Positions 43,538-53,063 of a stretch of DNA of 64,000 nt are shown here, in pieces. The stretch's first letter is position 1. Each line of letters opens with the position of its first letter. The stretch is taken from positions 62,001 to 126,000 of the forward strand of contig UCLR01000026.1 in the NCBI GenBank assembly GCA_900473415.1, read 5' to 3'. The notes under the pieces are model-generated. The model ran no database searches and was not told the origin of the DNA. It worked only from the letters and a program-made list of their open reading frames with translations. The DNA is from Hyphomicrobiales bacterium. GTDB lineage: Bacteria; Pseudomonadota; Alphaproteobacteria; Rhizobiales; Beijerinckiaceae. The translations under genes and the position numbers were made by a program.

Positions 43538-43548
43538 TGAATGCAAAA
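43538..43548. promoter_or_regulatory. Candidate operator upstream of the aminotransferase gene
   Basis: TGAATGCAAAA is the exact reverse complement of the motif upstream of tctC. A further dyad, TGCC-ATAA-GGCA (43509-43520), lies just before it, between the regulator gene and the aminotransferase gene. Confidence 0.5.
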
Positions 43549-43599
43549 TGTTCGGCGGTGGCGCCACGGTGCTGAGGCCATCAGGGAGACAAGAATATC

Positions 43600-44793
43600 A
43601 TGCAAGGGCGTCACTTCCTGCACATCCCCGGCCCGAGCCCGATTCCGGACCGGATTCTGCGCGCCATCGCCATGCCGATCATCGACCATCGCAGCGCCGA
43701 GTTCGCTGTGCTCGGCAAGACGGTGCTGGAGGGCAGCAAGTCCGTCTTCAAGACGACGCAGCCGGTGGTGATCTACCCTTCCTCCGGCACCGGCGCCTGG
43801 GAAGCGGCGATCGTCAACACGCTCTCGCCCGGCGACACCGTACTGATGGCCGAGACCGGCCATTTCGCGACGTTGTGGAAGAATATCGCCACGCGCTTCG
43901 GTATCGACGTCGAGTTCATCCCGGGCGACTGGCGCCGCGGCGCCGATCCGGCCGCGATCGAGGCCAGGCTGGCCGAGGACAAGGCCCGCAGGATCAAGGC
44001 GGTGATGGTGGTCCACAACGAGACCTCGACCGGCGCGACCACCCGCGTCGCCGAGATCCGCAAGGCGATCGACGCCGCAGGCCACCCGGCCCTGTTCATG
44101 GTCGACACCATCTCCTCGCTTGCCTCGGTCGATTACCGCCATGACGAATGGCAGGTCGACGTCACCGTCTCGGGCTCGCAGAAGGGGCTGATGCTGCCGC
44201 CCGGCCTGGGCTTCAACGCCGTCTCGGAGAAGGCTCTGGCGGCATCGAAGACCAACACGCTGCCGCGCTCCTTCTGGGACTGGCAGGAGATGATCAAGAT
44301 CAATGCGGGCGGCTTTTTTCCCTACACGCCGGCGACCAACCTCCTTTACGGGCTGAAGGAGGCGCTCTCCATGCTGCAGGAGGAAGGGCTGGACCAGGTC
44401 TTCGCCCGCCACCAGCGCCTCGCCGCCGCCTGCCGCGCCGCGGTCAGGGCCTGGGGCCTGGAGGTGCTTTGCGAGAACCCGGCCGAACACTCGCCGGTGC
44501 TCACCGCCGTGCTGATGCCGCCGAGCCACGACGCCGACCACTTCCGCAAGGTCGCTCTCGAGAAGTACAACATCTCTCTCGGCTCCGGCCTCGGCAAAGT
44601 CGCCGGCAAGGTCTTCCGCATCGGCCATCTCGGCGAGTGCAACGAGCTCAGCCTGCTCGGCGCCCTCTCCGGCGTCGAGATGGGCCTCGCCGCAGCGGGC
44701 GTGCCCCATCGCAGCGGCGGCGTCGCGGCGGCGATGGCCACTCTCGAAGGGCGCGAGCCCGGCAATGAGAAGTCCGTCGCGGCGGTCGCCTGA
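43600..44793 (+). CDS. Alanine/serine-glyoxylate aminotransferase family protein
   Basis: 397 aa. A class V PLP aminotransferase: H-I-P-G-P-S-P-I-P at the N-terminus, I-D-H-R-S near residue 29, P-S-S-G-T-G-A-W-E near 67, the cofactor-binding D-T-I-S-S-L-A-S-V and S-G-S-Q-K-G-L-M with the Schiff-base Lys195, and R-I-G-H-L-G near the end. D-H-R-S and S-G-T-G are hallmarks of serine-glyoxylate and aspartate-glyoxylate aminotransferases. It is divergent from the GntR gene and shares its putative operator, so it should act on the product of the tct/dehydrogenase pathway. The exact amino donor is open. Confidence 0.88.
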   Translation: MQGRHFLHIPGPSPIPDRILRAIAMPIIDHRSAEFAVLGKTVLEGSKSVFKTTQPVVIYPSSGTGAWEAAIVNTLSPGDTVLMAETGHFATLWKNIATRFGIDVEFIPGDWRRGADPAAIEARLAEDKARRIKAVMVVHNETSTGATTRVAEIRKAIDAAGHPALFMVDTISSLASVDYRHDEWQVDVTVSGSQKGLMLPPGLGFNAVSEKALAASKTNTLPRSFWDWQEMIKINAGGFFPYTPATNLLYGLKEALSMLQEEGLDQVFARHQRLAAACRAAVRAWGLEVLCENPAEHSPVLTAVLMPPSHDADHFRKVALEKYNISLGSGLGKVAGKVFRIGHLGECNELSLLGALSGVEMGLAAAGVPHRSGGVAAAMATLEGREPGNEKSVAAVA

Positions 44794-45194
44794 GACTACG
44801 CGCGCCCGGCTGCCGGCTTGGAAGGTGCCGCAAGGGTCTTCGCCGGGCTGCGCGCGCAGATCGGCTTAGACCGCGATAGTAAGGTCGCGCAGATCAGCGG
44901 CATACTCGGCGGGCGCGTGCCTCCGGCGACATCGCACCACACTCGCTTCGGGCCTTCTGGCGGGACCATTCGCGATCGACGGCGTCCCGATCTCCCGCGA
45001 CACGCTAGTTGTCGGCGCGCCGCCGACGAATAGCCGTGGAGCAAGCACGATGGCCGCTTTGGTGACCTTCCGTGGGCATAAATATCATTGTCTGACGTTG
45101 GTACCCGAGCGTAGTGTTTCTAGGCGCAGACTAAGGCGGATGCCGCGCAATCAGATGGCTCGACACTCCCCACCCCAGCATGGGAGGCTGCTCG
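44794..45194. other. 401-bp intergenic region at the island boundary
   Basis: No gene is supported. The first part is GC-rich; from about 45050 it becomes AT-richer, matching the following two genes. One + strand frame around 44930-45050 reads protein-like (for example L-A-S-G-L-L-A-G-P-F-A-I-D-G-V-P-I) but has no start or recognisable family, and could be a decayed gene remnant. The 45195 gene's promoter must lie here. Confidence 0.35.
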
Positions 45195-46595
45195 ATGAAT
45201 CTTCGGCCTGACCCGACATTTCATGCATCGCCGAAACTCGCGATGGAAGCGCCGGCCGAGAACTTTGCCTACACCCTGTTGCTCAGCCCGGACTTCTCGA
45301 AACCTGACGCCCTTGCCGTCGTCGACGTCAAACGCGGCTCGCCAACCTACGCGCAGGTCGTTCATACCGTGACCATGCCGAACAAGGGGGACGAGTTCCA
45401 CCATTTCGGTTGGAACGCCTGCTCGTCATCGCTGTCGCCATTGACCGGTCACGTATTCCTTGAGCGGCGCTACCTGATCATTCCGGGAATTCGCTCCTCG
45501 CGCATCTATGTGATCGACACGAAGCCGGATCCGACGAAGGCCAGGATTCACAAAATCATCGAGCCCGAGGAGGTGTTCAGGAAGACCGGATATTCGCGCC
45601 CCCACACGATCCATTGCGGGCCAGAGGGCATCTATGTCAGCACCCTCGGCGGCGGCGGCAAGGACGGCGTCGACGGCCCTCCCGGTGTCTTCATCATGGA
45701 CTGCCAAACCTTCGAGATTCTCGGGCGCTGGGAGATCGATCGCGGCCTGCAAGACAAGCACTACGACTTCTGGTGGAATCTGCCGCGTGACTACATGGTT
45801 TCGAGCGAGTGGGCGGTCCCGCCGCAGTTCGAGAACGGTATCGTCCCCGACGACCTTCTCGCCAACAAGTATGGCCATCGTGTCCATTTCTGGGATTTGC
45901 GGCAGCGCTGCAACGTGCAGACGATCGACCTCGGCGCAAACCATCAAATGGCACTGGAGGTTCGCCCGGCCCACGATCCAAGTCGCGAACATGGGTTCCT
46001 CGGAGTCGTCGTGGATACCACCAACCTTGAGGGTTCGATTTGGACGTGGTGGCGCGAGGGCGGCAAGTTCCACATTGAAAAGTCAGCCACCATTCCCGCC
46101 GAACCTGCGAATAAGGACGATTTGCCTCCCCTTCTGCAGGGCTTCGGGGCCGTGCCGCCATTGGTCACCGATATCGATCTCTCTATGGACGACCGGTTTC
46201 TCTACGTCTCGTGCTGGGGCACCGGCCAGATGCGACAGTACGATGTGTCGGAGCCGAGAAAGCCCAAGTTGACCGGCTCCGTGCATATCGGCGGCATCGC
46301 TCGGCGCACACCGCATCCAAATGGCAAGGCCTATGCCGGTGGGCCGCAGATGGTCGAGATCAGCCGCGATGGCAAGCGGGTCTACTGGACCAATTCGCTT
46401 TACTCGACCTGGGACAACCAGTTTTACCCGAATGGCGTGCCTGCAGCGCAGGTGATGGCTATTGCTGGCGCGGGAGGTGGTCTCGAACTCGCCCAGGACT
46501 ACTGGGTGAGCTTCCCCGACGGCTATCGGGCACACCAGATCCGGCTTGAGGGTGGCGACTGCTCGACTGACTCGTTCTGCTACCCGTCGGTCTGA
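45195..46595 (+). CDS. mtoX: SBP56-family protein, methanethiol oxidase-like
   Basis: 466 aa from the ATG at 45195, chosen for GGGAGG 7 bases upstream; ATG 45180 is possible. It matches the selenium-binding-protein 56 family, beta-propellers that include bacterial methanethiol oxidase (MtoX), which converts methanethiol to formaldehyde, H2S and H2O2 and needs copper. Recognisable segments: D-E-F-H-H-F-G-W-N-A-C-S-S near residue 70, H-T-I-H-C-G-P-E-G-I near 140, H-Y-D-F-W-W-N-L-P-R near 190, and S-C-W-G-T-G-Q-M-R-Q-Y-D near 335. Known mtoX genes sit with SCO1/SenC and MauG genes; neither is here. No signal peptide is obvious. Base composition is lower in GC than the neighbours. Confidence 0.85.
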   Translation: MNLRPDPTFHASPKLAMEAPAENFAYTLLLSPDFSKPDALAVVDVKRGSPTYAQVVHTVTMPNKGDEFHHFGWNACSSSLSPLTGHVFLERRYLIIPGIRSSRIYVIDTKPDPTKARIHKIIEPEEVFRKTGYSRPHTIHCGPEGIYVSTLGGGGKDGVDGPPGVFIMDCQTFEILGRWEIDRGLQDKHYDFWWNLPRDYMVSSEWAVPPQFENGIVPDDLLANKYGHRVHFWDLRQRCNVQTIDLGANHQMALEVRPAHDPSREHGFLGVVVDTTNLEGSIWTWWREGGKFHIEKSATIPAEPANKDDLPPLLQGFGAVPPLVTDIDLSMDDRFLYVSCWGTGQMRQYDVSEPRKPKLTGSVHIGGIARRTPHPNGKAYAGGPQMVEISRDGKRVYWTNSLYSTWDNQFYPNGVPAAQVMAIAGAGGGLELAQDYWVSFPDGYRAHQIRLEGGDCSTDSFCYPSV

Positions 46596-46597
46596 CG

Positions 46598-47251
46598 TTG
46601 AACGAGTTTGACTGGGGCCGGGCCGGTCTGTGGGCCGCGGTGATGATCAGTGGCGCCTATCACGGTGTAAATCCGGGGATGGGCTGGCCGCTTGCCGTAT
46701 CCGCAGGTCTCATGGAACGAAGCTCGCGCGCATTATGGGCGGCTCTCGGCTCCTTGGCGCTCGGCCATCTCCTTTCGATGCTTGCCGTGATCCTGCCCTT
46801 TGCGTTGCTGGCCGCCCTGCTGGATTGGCAGCGCCAGATTCAGGTCGCAGCTGGTCTACTCTTGATAGGCTTTGGCGGCTTTCTCCTCATCGTGCCAAGG
46901 CACCCACGTGCCTTGGCACGCATCCCGCCATCGCAACTCATGCTTTGGTCTTTTGCGGTTGCCATCGCTCACGGCGCTGGTCTCATGCTCGTGCCGATCT
47001 ACCTCGGTCTTTGTCGCTCCTCCGACATGGACGGCGGACACCGGGCAGCCAGTGTTCTGATCAATTCCAGTTTCGACGTCGCCCTGTTGGTATCCTTGGT
47101 CCATACGCTCGTGCTGTTCGTCACGGCCGGCGTTTCGGCATGGTTGGTCTACCGATATCTCGGACTGAAATTCATATCGCGAGGCTGGTTCAACCTCGAT
47201 GCAATTTGGGCAATGAGCCTCGTCGCGATCGGCGTTCTTTCGCTGATGTGA
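46598..47251 (+). CDS. Multi-pass membrane protein of unknown function, partner of SBP56
   Basis: 217 aa from TTG 46598, only 2 bases after the preceding stop; an internal ATG at 46643 is a less likely start. I do not recognise the family with certainty. About six membrane segments are visible, each of several carrying a His: H-G-V-N-P-G-M-G-W in the first, G-H-L-L-S-M in the second, A-H-G-A-G-L-M-L in the fourth and V-H-T-L-V-L in the fifth. Histidines in this pattern recall metal (Ni/Co NicO-like, UreH-like) membrane proteins. The tight spacing suggests co-expression and perhaps copper or metal supply to the SBP56 protein, which is inference. Confidence 0.7.
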   Translation: MNEFDWGRAGLWAAVMISGAYHGVNPGMGWPLAVSAGLMERSSRALWAALGSLALGHLLSMLAVILPFALLAALLDWQRQIQVAAGLLLIGFGGFLLIVPRHPRALARIPPSQLMLWSFAVAIAHGAGLMLVPIYLGLCRSSDMDGGHRAASVLINSSFDVALLVSLVHTLVLFVTAGVSAWLVYRYLGLKFISRGWFNLDAIWAMSLVAIGVLSLM

Positions 47252-47395
47252 AACGGTGCGGGCAGGGCCAATTACCGGATAACGAAATTCTCTCTCGTCT
47301 CCCACCACCGGATGGCGGGCGGGCCCAGGGAGCTTTTTTACAAATGCTGACTTTCCGCACTATCGGAAACGAGCGCTGATCGCTCGACGGCTTGC

Positions 47396-47426
47396 AAAGA
47401 AAAAAGGCGTTGTACAACAACGCCTT
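47396..47426 (-). terminator. Intrinsic terminator of ssb
   Basis: Read on the minus strand, AAGGCGTTG-TTGTA-CAACGCCTT is followed by a T-rich run (the A-rich stretch at 47397-47405). It lies about 40 bases after the ssb stop. Confidence 0.85.
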
Positions 47427-47463
47427 AGTGCCGTTATCTTTACATAATCGGCGCAGGTGTTCG

Positions 47464-48003
47464 TTAGAACGGGATGTCGTCGTCGAGATGGCTGGAGGAC
47501 GGGCGCCCGCCACCCCCGCCGCCACCCGACATAGCAGGGGCGCGCGAGCCGCCGCCCATCGCGCCGGAGCGGCCGAAGGAGCCGCCGCCCGAGCGTTCCT
47601 CGCCATAGCCGCCACTGCCGCCGCCCTCGCTATACTCTTCGCCGCCGCCCTGGCGGCTGTCGAGGATGGTGAGTTCGCCGCGGAAGCGCTGCAGCACGAT
47701 CTCGGTGGTGTATTTCTCGACGCCGGACTGGTCCTGCCATTTCCGGGTCTGAAGCTGGCCCTCGATGTAAACCTTCGAGCCCTTCTTCAGATACTGCTCG
47801 GCGACCTTCGCCAGGTTTTCGTTGAAGATCACGACCGAGTGCCACTCGGTGCGCTCCTTGCGCTCGCCTGACTGCTTGTCGCGCCAGGTCTCCGAGGTGG
47901 CGATGCGCAGATTGACGACGGGCTCGCCGCTGCCGAGCCGGCGCACCTCGGGGTCCCGTCCCAGATTGCCGACCAGAATGACCTTGTTGACGCTGCCAGC
48001 CAT
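47464..48003 (-). CDS. ssb: Single-stranded DNA-binding protein
   Basis: 179 aa from the ATG at 48003. The OB fold (residues 1-110: [16 protein letters not shown], then W-H-S-V-V-I-F, then [10 protein letters not shown]) is followed by a Gly-rich disordered linker and the acidic interaction tip D-D-D-I-P-F that recruits replication and repair partners. The length is normal. A GTTC-N7-GTTC element about 93 bases upstream suggests SOS control by LexA. It is convergent with the 46598 gene. Confidence 0.97.
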   Translation of the reverse strand: MAGSVNKVILVGNLGRDPEVRRLGSGEPVVNLRIATSETWRDKQSGERKERTEWHSVVIFNENLAKVAEQYLKKGSKVYIEGQLQTRKWQDQSGVEKYTTEIVLQRFRGELTILDSRQGGGEEYSEGGGSGGYGEERSGGGSFGRSGAMGGGSRAPAMSGGGGGGGRPSSSHLDDDIPF

Positions 48004-48095
48004 GACAGGCTCCACTTCCTGCGCACTCAAAACACGAAACCCGGCCCCATGGCCGGCCAGCGACCCTATTCGCCTGTCCGGCCACTATCAATGAT

Positions 48096-48110
48096 GTTCT
48101 CTTTTTGTTC
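48096..48110 (-). promoter_or_regulatory. SOS (LexA) box upstream of ssb
   Basis: GTTC-TCTTTTT-GTTC is an exact match to the alphaproteobacterial LexA operator GTTC-N7-GTTC. It sits in the 286-base region between ssb and the CoA transferase gene, about 93 bases from ssb. Confidence 0.7.
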
Positions 48111-48229
48111 AAGGGCCATCTCGCCGGTTTTCCCCGGAAATCGGCCGGCGCGACGCCCCGATGCGCGCTCCCGTCGCACTCGACTTTAGGCGCGGCCGGC
48201 TTGACGGGAGGGGATCGCAAGGCCTGTAA

Positions 48230-49798
<1,569 letters not shown>

Positions 49799-49813
49799 GA
49801 GCGGCGTCTTAGC

Positions 49814-50671
49814 TCAGTCTTCTCGCCGGCGCTCGACGAGGACGGCCTGGGCCATGCGGTCGAGCAGGATGGCGAGCAGCACGATCGCCAGTCCGCCGAC
49901 GAAGCCGAGGCCGGGATCGGCGCGCTGCAGCCCGAGCAGCACGATCTCGCCCAGCCCTTTCGCGCCGATCATCGAGGCGACCACGACCATGGCGAGCGCC
50001 ATCATGATCGCCTGGTTGAGGCCCTGCAGGATGGCGGGCCGAGCGAGCGGCAATTCGACCAGCCAGAGGGTCTGGCGGGGTCCGAGGCCGAGCGCGCGCG
50101 CCGCCTGCACCAGCCCGCCATCGACGCCGCGCAGGCCGAGTTCGGTCAGCCGGGCGAAGGGCGGCAGGGCATAGATCAGCGTCGCGACCAGCGCCGGCGC
50201 GCGGCCGAGCCCGAGCACCATCGCCACCGGGATCAGGTAGACGAAGCTCGGGATGGTCTGCATCAGATCGTAGAGGGGGCTGAGCGCCCGGCCGAGCCAT
50301 GGCAGGCGCGCCGCCGCGATGCCGAGCGGCAGGCCGAGCAGAGCGACCAGCAGCACGGCGACGGCGACGAGCGCGAGCGATTGCATCGCCTCGTTCCAGA
50401 CCCCGAGGCTCGCAAGGATCAGCGGCAGAACCGCCATCGCCAACGCAAAGCCGAGGTTGCGCCGCGCGAGCCATGCGCCTGCCGCGATGGCCACGACGAA
50501 GACCGGAACCGGGATGTGGAGGAGCGCCGTCTCGACGGCGCGCACCGGAGCCGTCAGCAGCGCGCGGAGCCCGTCGAGGTCGTCGCCATAGCCGACGACG
50601 ACAGCATCGACCGCGCGGTTGACCAGTCTTTGCAGCGCCTTGCCGGCATCCGGCAACCAGTCCGGGGTCAC
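49814..50671 (-). CDS. ABC transporter permease, glycine betaine/choline type
   Basis: 285 aa from GTG 50671. It is a ProW/OpuAB-like permease with about six membrane segments and the binding-protein-dependent transport motif A-R-A-L-G-L-G-P-R-Q-T-L-W near residues 188-200. It shares GTGA (50668-50671) with the end of the substrate-binding gene, so translation is coupled. No ATPase gene of the ProV type is near, so the energising subunit must be encoded elsewhere. Confidence 0.87.
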   Translation of the reverse strand: MTPDWLPDAGKALQRLVNRAVDAVVVGYGDDLDGLRALLTAPVRAVETALLHIPVPVFVVAIAAGAWLARRNLGFALAMAVLPLILASLGVWNEAMQSLALVAVAVLLVALLGLPLGIAAARLPWLGRALSPLYDLMQTIPSFVYLIPVAMVLGLGRAPALVATLIYALPPFARLTELGLRGVDGGLVQAARALGLGPRQTLWLVELPLARPAILQGLNQAIMMALAMVVVASMIGAKGLGEIVLLGLQRADPGLGFVGGLAIVLLAILLDRMAQAVLVERRRED

Positions 50672-51660
50672 AGGCTGGACGCGACCTTGGCGGCGATCTC
50701 AGCCGGCAACCACGCCTTCCAGACGCTTGCTTGCGTCTTCAGGAAGACGAGCGCCTGCTGCTCCGGCGTCACGCCCTTCTCGCGGGCCTCGGCGAGCATC
50801 TTCGAGGTCAGCTCGCTGGTGGTGGTGTAGTTCTTGAGGAACGCGGCGAGCTGCGGTGCCTTCTTCGCAAGCTCGACATTGGCGCCGATGACGACGCGGC
50901 TCGTCGGATAGGCCGTCGCCTGCTTGGGCGCGTCGCTCGCCTTCAGCTCGTCCCAGATCTTCTGATCGAAGGGCGGCTCCTCGAGCTTGACCAGATCATA
51001 GGCGCCAAGCAGCCAGCTCGGTCCCCAATAATAGAACAGCACCGGCCGCTTGCGCTTCAACGACGACTCGATCGCGGCGACGAGCGCCTCGCCGGAGCCG
51101 CCGCGCGTGTTGGTGAAGTCCTCGTTGAGCCTGTAGACGGCGAGCTTCTTGGTGTTGATGCCCTCGCAGACCCAGCCCGCCACGCAGTTGTAGAAGCGCC
51201 CCTTGCCGGGCTCGTCCGGGTCGGCGAACAGATCCTTGTAGCGCTTGAGGTCCTGCACGGATTTCAGCTCTGGCGCCTTGGCGTCCGGTCCGGAGACCAG
51301 ATAGCGCGGCACGAACCAGCCTTCGTTCGCATCGGGGAAGGTCGTGCCCAGCGGCTCGACCTTGCCGGCCGCCGCCTCCTTCACCCAGGACTCGACCGGG
51401 TTCGCCATCCAGATTTCCATGACGAGATCGACGTCGCCGCGCCCCATGCCGTTGACCAGAGGGGCGATCGCACCGGGCACGCGCTCGACCTTGCAGCCGA
51501 AGCCCTTCTCCGCGATGGCGCCGGCCACCGCGGTGTGGAAGGCGGCGGAATCATAGTCCAGCCCGGCGATCTTCAGCGGGCGGTCGAGCTCGCAGCTCAG
51601 CGCGGGAGCGGCCAGACCGAGGCCGAATGCGAGTGCAGCAAGTCCTGGAAGGGCTTTCAT
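50668..51660 (-). CDS. Glycine betaine/proline-type ABC substrate-binding protein
   Basis: 330 aa from the ATG at 51660, which is followed by a signal peptide (K-A-L-P-G-L-A-A-L-A-F-G-L-G-L-A-A-P-A-L-S). OpuAC-type domain: L-K-I-A-G-L-D-Y-D near residue 30, G-R-G-D-V-D-L-V-M-E-I-W near 75, the ligand-facing G-W-F-V-P-R-Y near 115, and V-L-F-Y-Y-W-G-P-S-W near 210, in which Tyr/Trp residues commonly form the box that binds quaternary ammonium groups. First of a two-gene operon with the permease. Confidence 0.88.
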   Translation of the reverse strand: MKALPGLAALAFGLGLAAPALSCELDRPLKIAGLDYDSAAFHTAVAGAIAEKGFGCKVERVPGAIAPLVNGMGRGDVDLVMEIWMANPVESWVKEAAAGKVEPLGTTFPDANEGWFVPRYLVSGPDAKAPELKSVQDLKRYKDLFADPDEPGKGRFYNCVAGWVCEGINTKKLAVYRLNEDFTNTRGGSGEALVAAIESSLKRKRPVLFYYWGPSWLLGAYDLVKLEEPPFDQKIWDELKASDAPKQATAYPTSRVVIGANVELAKKAPQLAAFLKNYTTTSELTSKMLAEAREKGVTPEQQALVFLKTQASVWKAWLPAEIAAKVASSL

Positions 51661-51917
51661 GGTCGTCGCTCCCCACATGGTCATGCCGAAAGCCGCCGGG
51701 GATGCGCGCCCAGGCGGTTCGCGCTGTAACGCCCCACAGGGCGGATTGATCCCTGATCACGCCTTTCGTTCGGGAAGCATCGCTCAATTGACGCGGCGAG
51801 GCGACTCCCGATCCTGCCAACGCCCGTCAGGACCGCGCATGCGAGACGCCGCGTCGGCGAGAAACGAGGGGTTTGCCGGACGGAGCTGCCGCGGCCCTCG
51901 GCGGCTGTTCGCGCGGC

Positions 51918-52208
51918 CTATACGCCTTCGACAATGCGGATGTCGCGCTCGGCTCCGCCGGCCAGCAACGCCAAAGCCTCCTGATAGGCTTGGCTGTCAT
52001 GCGTGGCCTTGGCCTGTGCGACGCTGTCGAACTCGATGAGGACGGTGCGCTGCTGAAGGCCGGCTTCATAGACGAGCGCCGGCAATCCGCGCGCCAGGAT
52101 ACGGCCACCGCCGGCGATGATGGCAGGCCCGCTCAGCTTTGCGTAAGCGGCAAGCGCGTCCGGATTGCTGACCGACCGATAAGCTCCGACCCAATAAGCC
52201 TTGGTCAC
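51918..52208 (-). CDS. DUF1330-family protein
   Basis: 96 aa from GTG 52208, where GGGAG lies upstream and T-K-A-Y-W-V-G follows, the usual N-terminus. A dimeric alpha-beta barrel of the ferredoxin-like type: Y-W-V-G-A-Y-R-S-V near residue 5, G-G-R-I-L-A-R-G near 33, R-T-V-L-I-E-F-D-S near 52 and A-K-A-T-H-D-S-Q-A-Y-Q-E near 64. The function is unknown. It stands alone, with a frame open upstream to 52244. Confidence 0.85.
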   Translation of the reverse strand: MTKAYWVGAYRSVSNPDALAAYAKLSGPAIIAGGGRILARGLPALVYEAGLQQRTVLIEFDSVAQAKATHDSQAYQEALALLAGGAERDIRIVEGV

Positions 52209-52355
52209 TGGGAGTCTCCCGCATGAAATCGCTCTTGCAGTCATACTCCCACAACAAGATCGGCGATGAGAAGAGGTGCGGCTCGTTCCGCGCCCTGCCC
52301 GACCGCCGGTTCCGCGATCAGATTCGACCCTGCGTCCGTCAGGAGGATCGCGCGA

Positions 52356-52886
52356 TCAAACCGGAACGTAGGTCAATCTGATCACGTCCTCGCCGACCCG
52401 ATCGCTGGCCACGAAGCGGAGCGGCGGTCGCGGACCGGCGAAGAACGGGCTCCCGCGACCCAGCACCACAGGGTGGAAGTAGAGGCGATATTCATCGATG
52501 AGGCCGAGGTCGGTGAGGCTCTGCGCCAGGTTCGGTCCAGCGACGGTAATCTCCCCGGCAAGTTGGGCTTTCAGCTCACGGACCACGGCCTCGAGGTTGT
52601 CCTGAACGAGCGTGGCGTTGGGACCGACGGAGTTCGAGGAGCGCGACACGACCCATTTCGGCTGGCTCCGCCACGCGGTGGCGAAATCGCGTTCCTCTGC
52701 GCCCCACGCGGGATCGTCCTGGTCCCAATAGCGCATGATCTCGTAAATGCGGCGTCCGTACACGCTGCCGGCCAGGCCGCGCACATGCTCGATCCAGTGA
52801 CGGAAGAGCGCGGGACCGGGCGCAAATTCCTGATAATCGACATAGCCGTCCAGGGACAGGTTCATTCCGAACACGAGCTTCGCCAT
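52356..52886 (-). CDS. RibD C-terminal/dihydrofolate reductase-like protein
   Basis: 176 aa from the ATG at 52886. The DHFR-fold RibD-C family is recognisable by L-V-F-G-M-N-L-S-L-D-G-Y-V near residue 4, R-R-I-Y-E near 46, W-R-S-Q-P-K-W-V-V-S-R near 72 and E-I-T-V-A-G-P-N-L-A-Q-S-L near 112. These are NADPH-dependent reductases with unknown substrates in single-domain form. A much longer open frame (to 53804) continues upstream but overlaps the divergent aminotransferase gene and is rejected. Confidence 0.85.
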   Translation of the reverse strand: MAKLVFGMNLSLDGYVDYQEFAPGPALFRHWIEHVRGLAGSVYGRRIYEIMRYWDQDDPAWGAEERDFATAWRSQPKWVVSRSSNSVGPNATLVQDNLEAVVRELKAQLAGEITVAGPNLAQSLTDLGLIDEYRLYFHPVVLGRGSPFFAGPRPPLRFVASDRVGEDVIRLTYVPV

Positions 52887-52998
52887 GCTGCCAGACCTCC
52901 ATCCCGAGCTCGCCAGAGTAGCTTGAGACGATGTTGCGCAGAAGGGCAGGTCCTTCCCACCGTATGCATCCAACGGGCGGGACCGTTCGCCGCATCGA

Positions 52999-53011
52999 CT
53001 ACCGACGGTAG
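52999..53011. promoter_or_regulatory. Palindrome in the RibD-C/PatB divergent promoter region
   Basis: CTACCG-A-CGGTAG is a perfect 6+1+6 palindrome; a second near-copy (CTACTGTCGG) follows 9 bases later. It lies 53 bases before the PatB-type gene start and about 113 bases from the divergent gene. A regulator binding site is plausible. Confidence 0.45.
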
Positions 53012-53063
53012 AATATTTTGCTACTGTCGGCCGATTCAACCTCTCCCGAGCTGCAGTCCTGCC

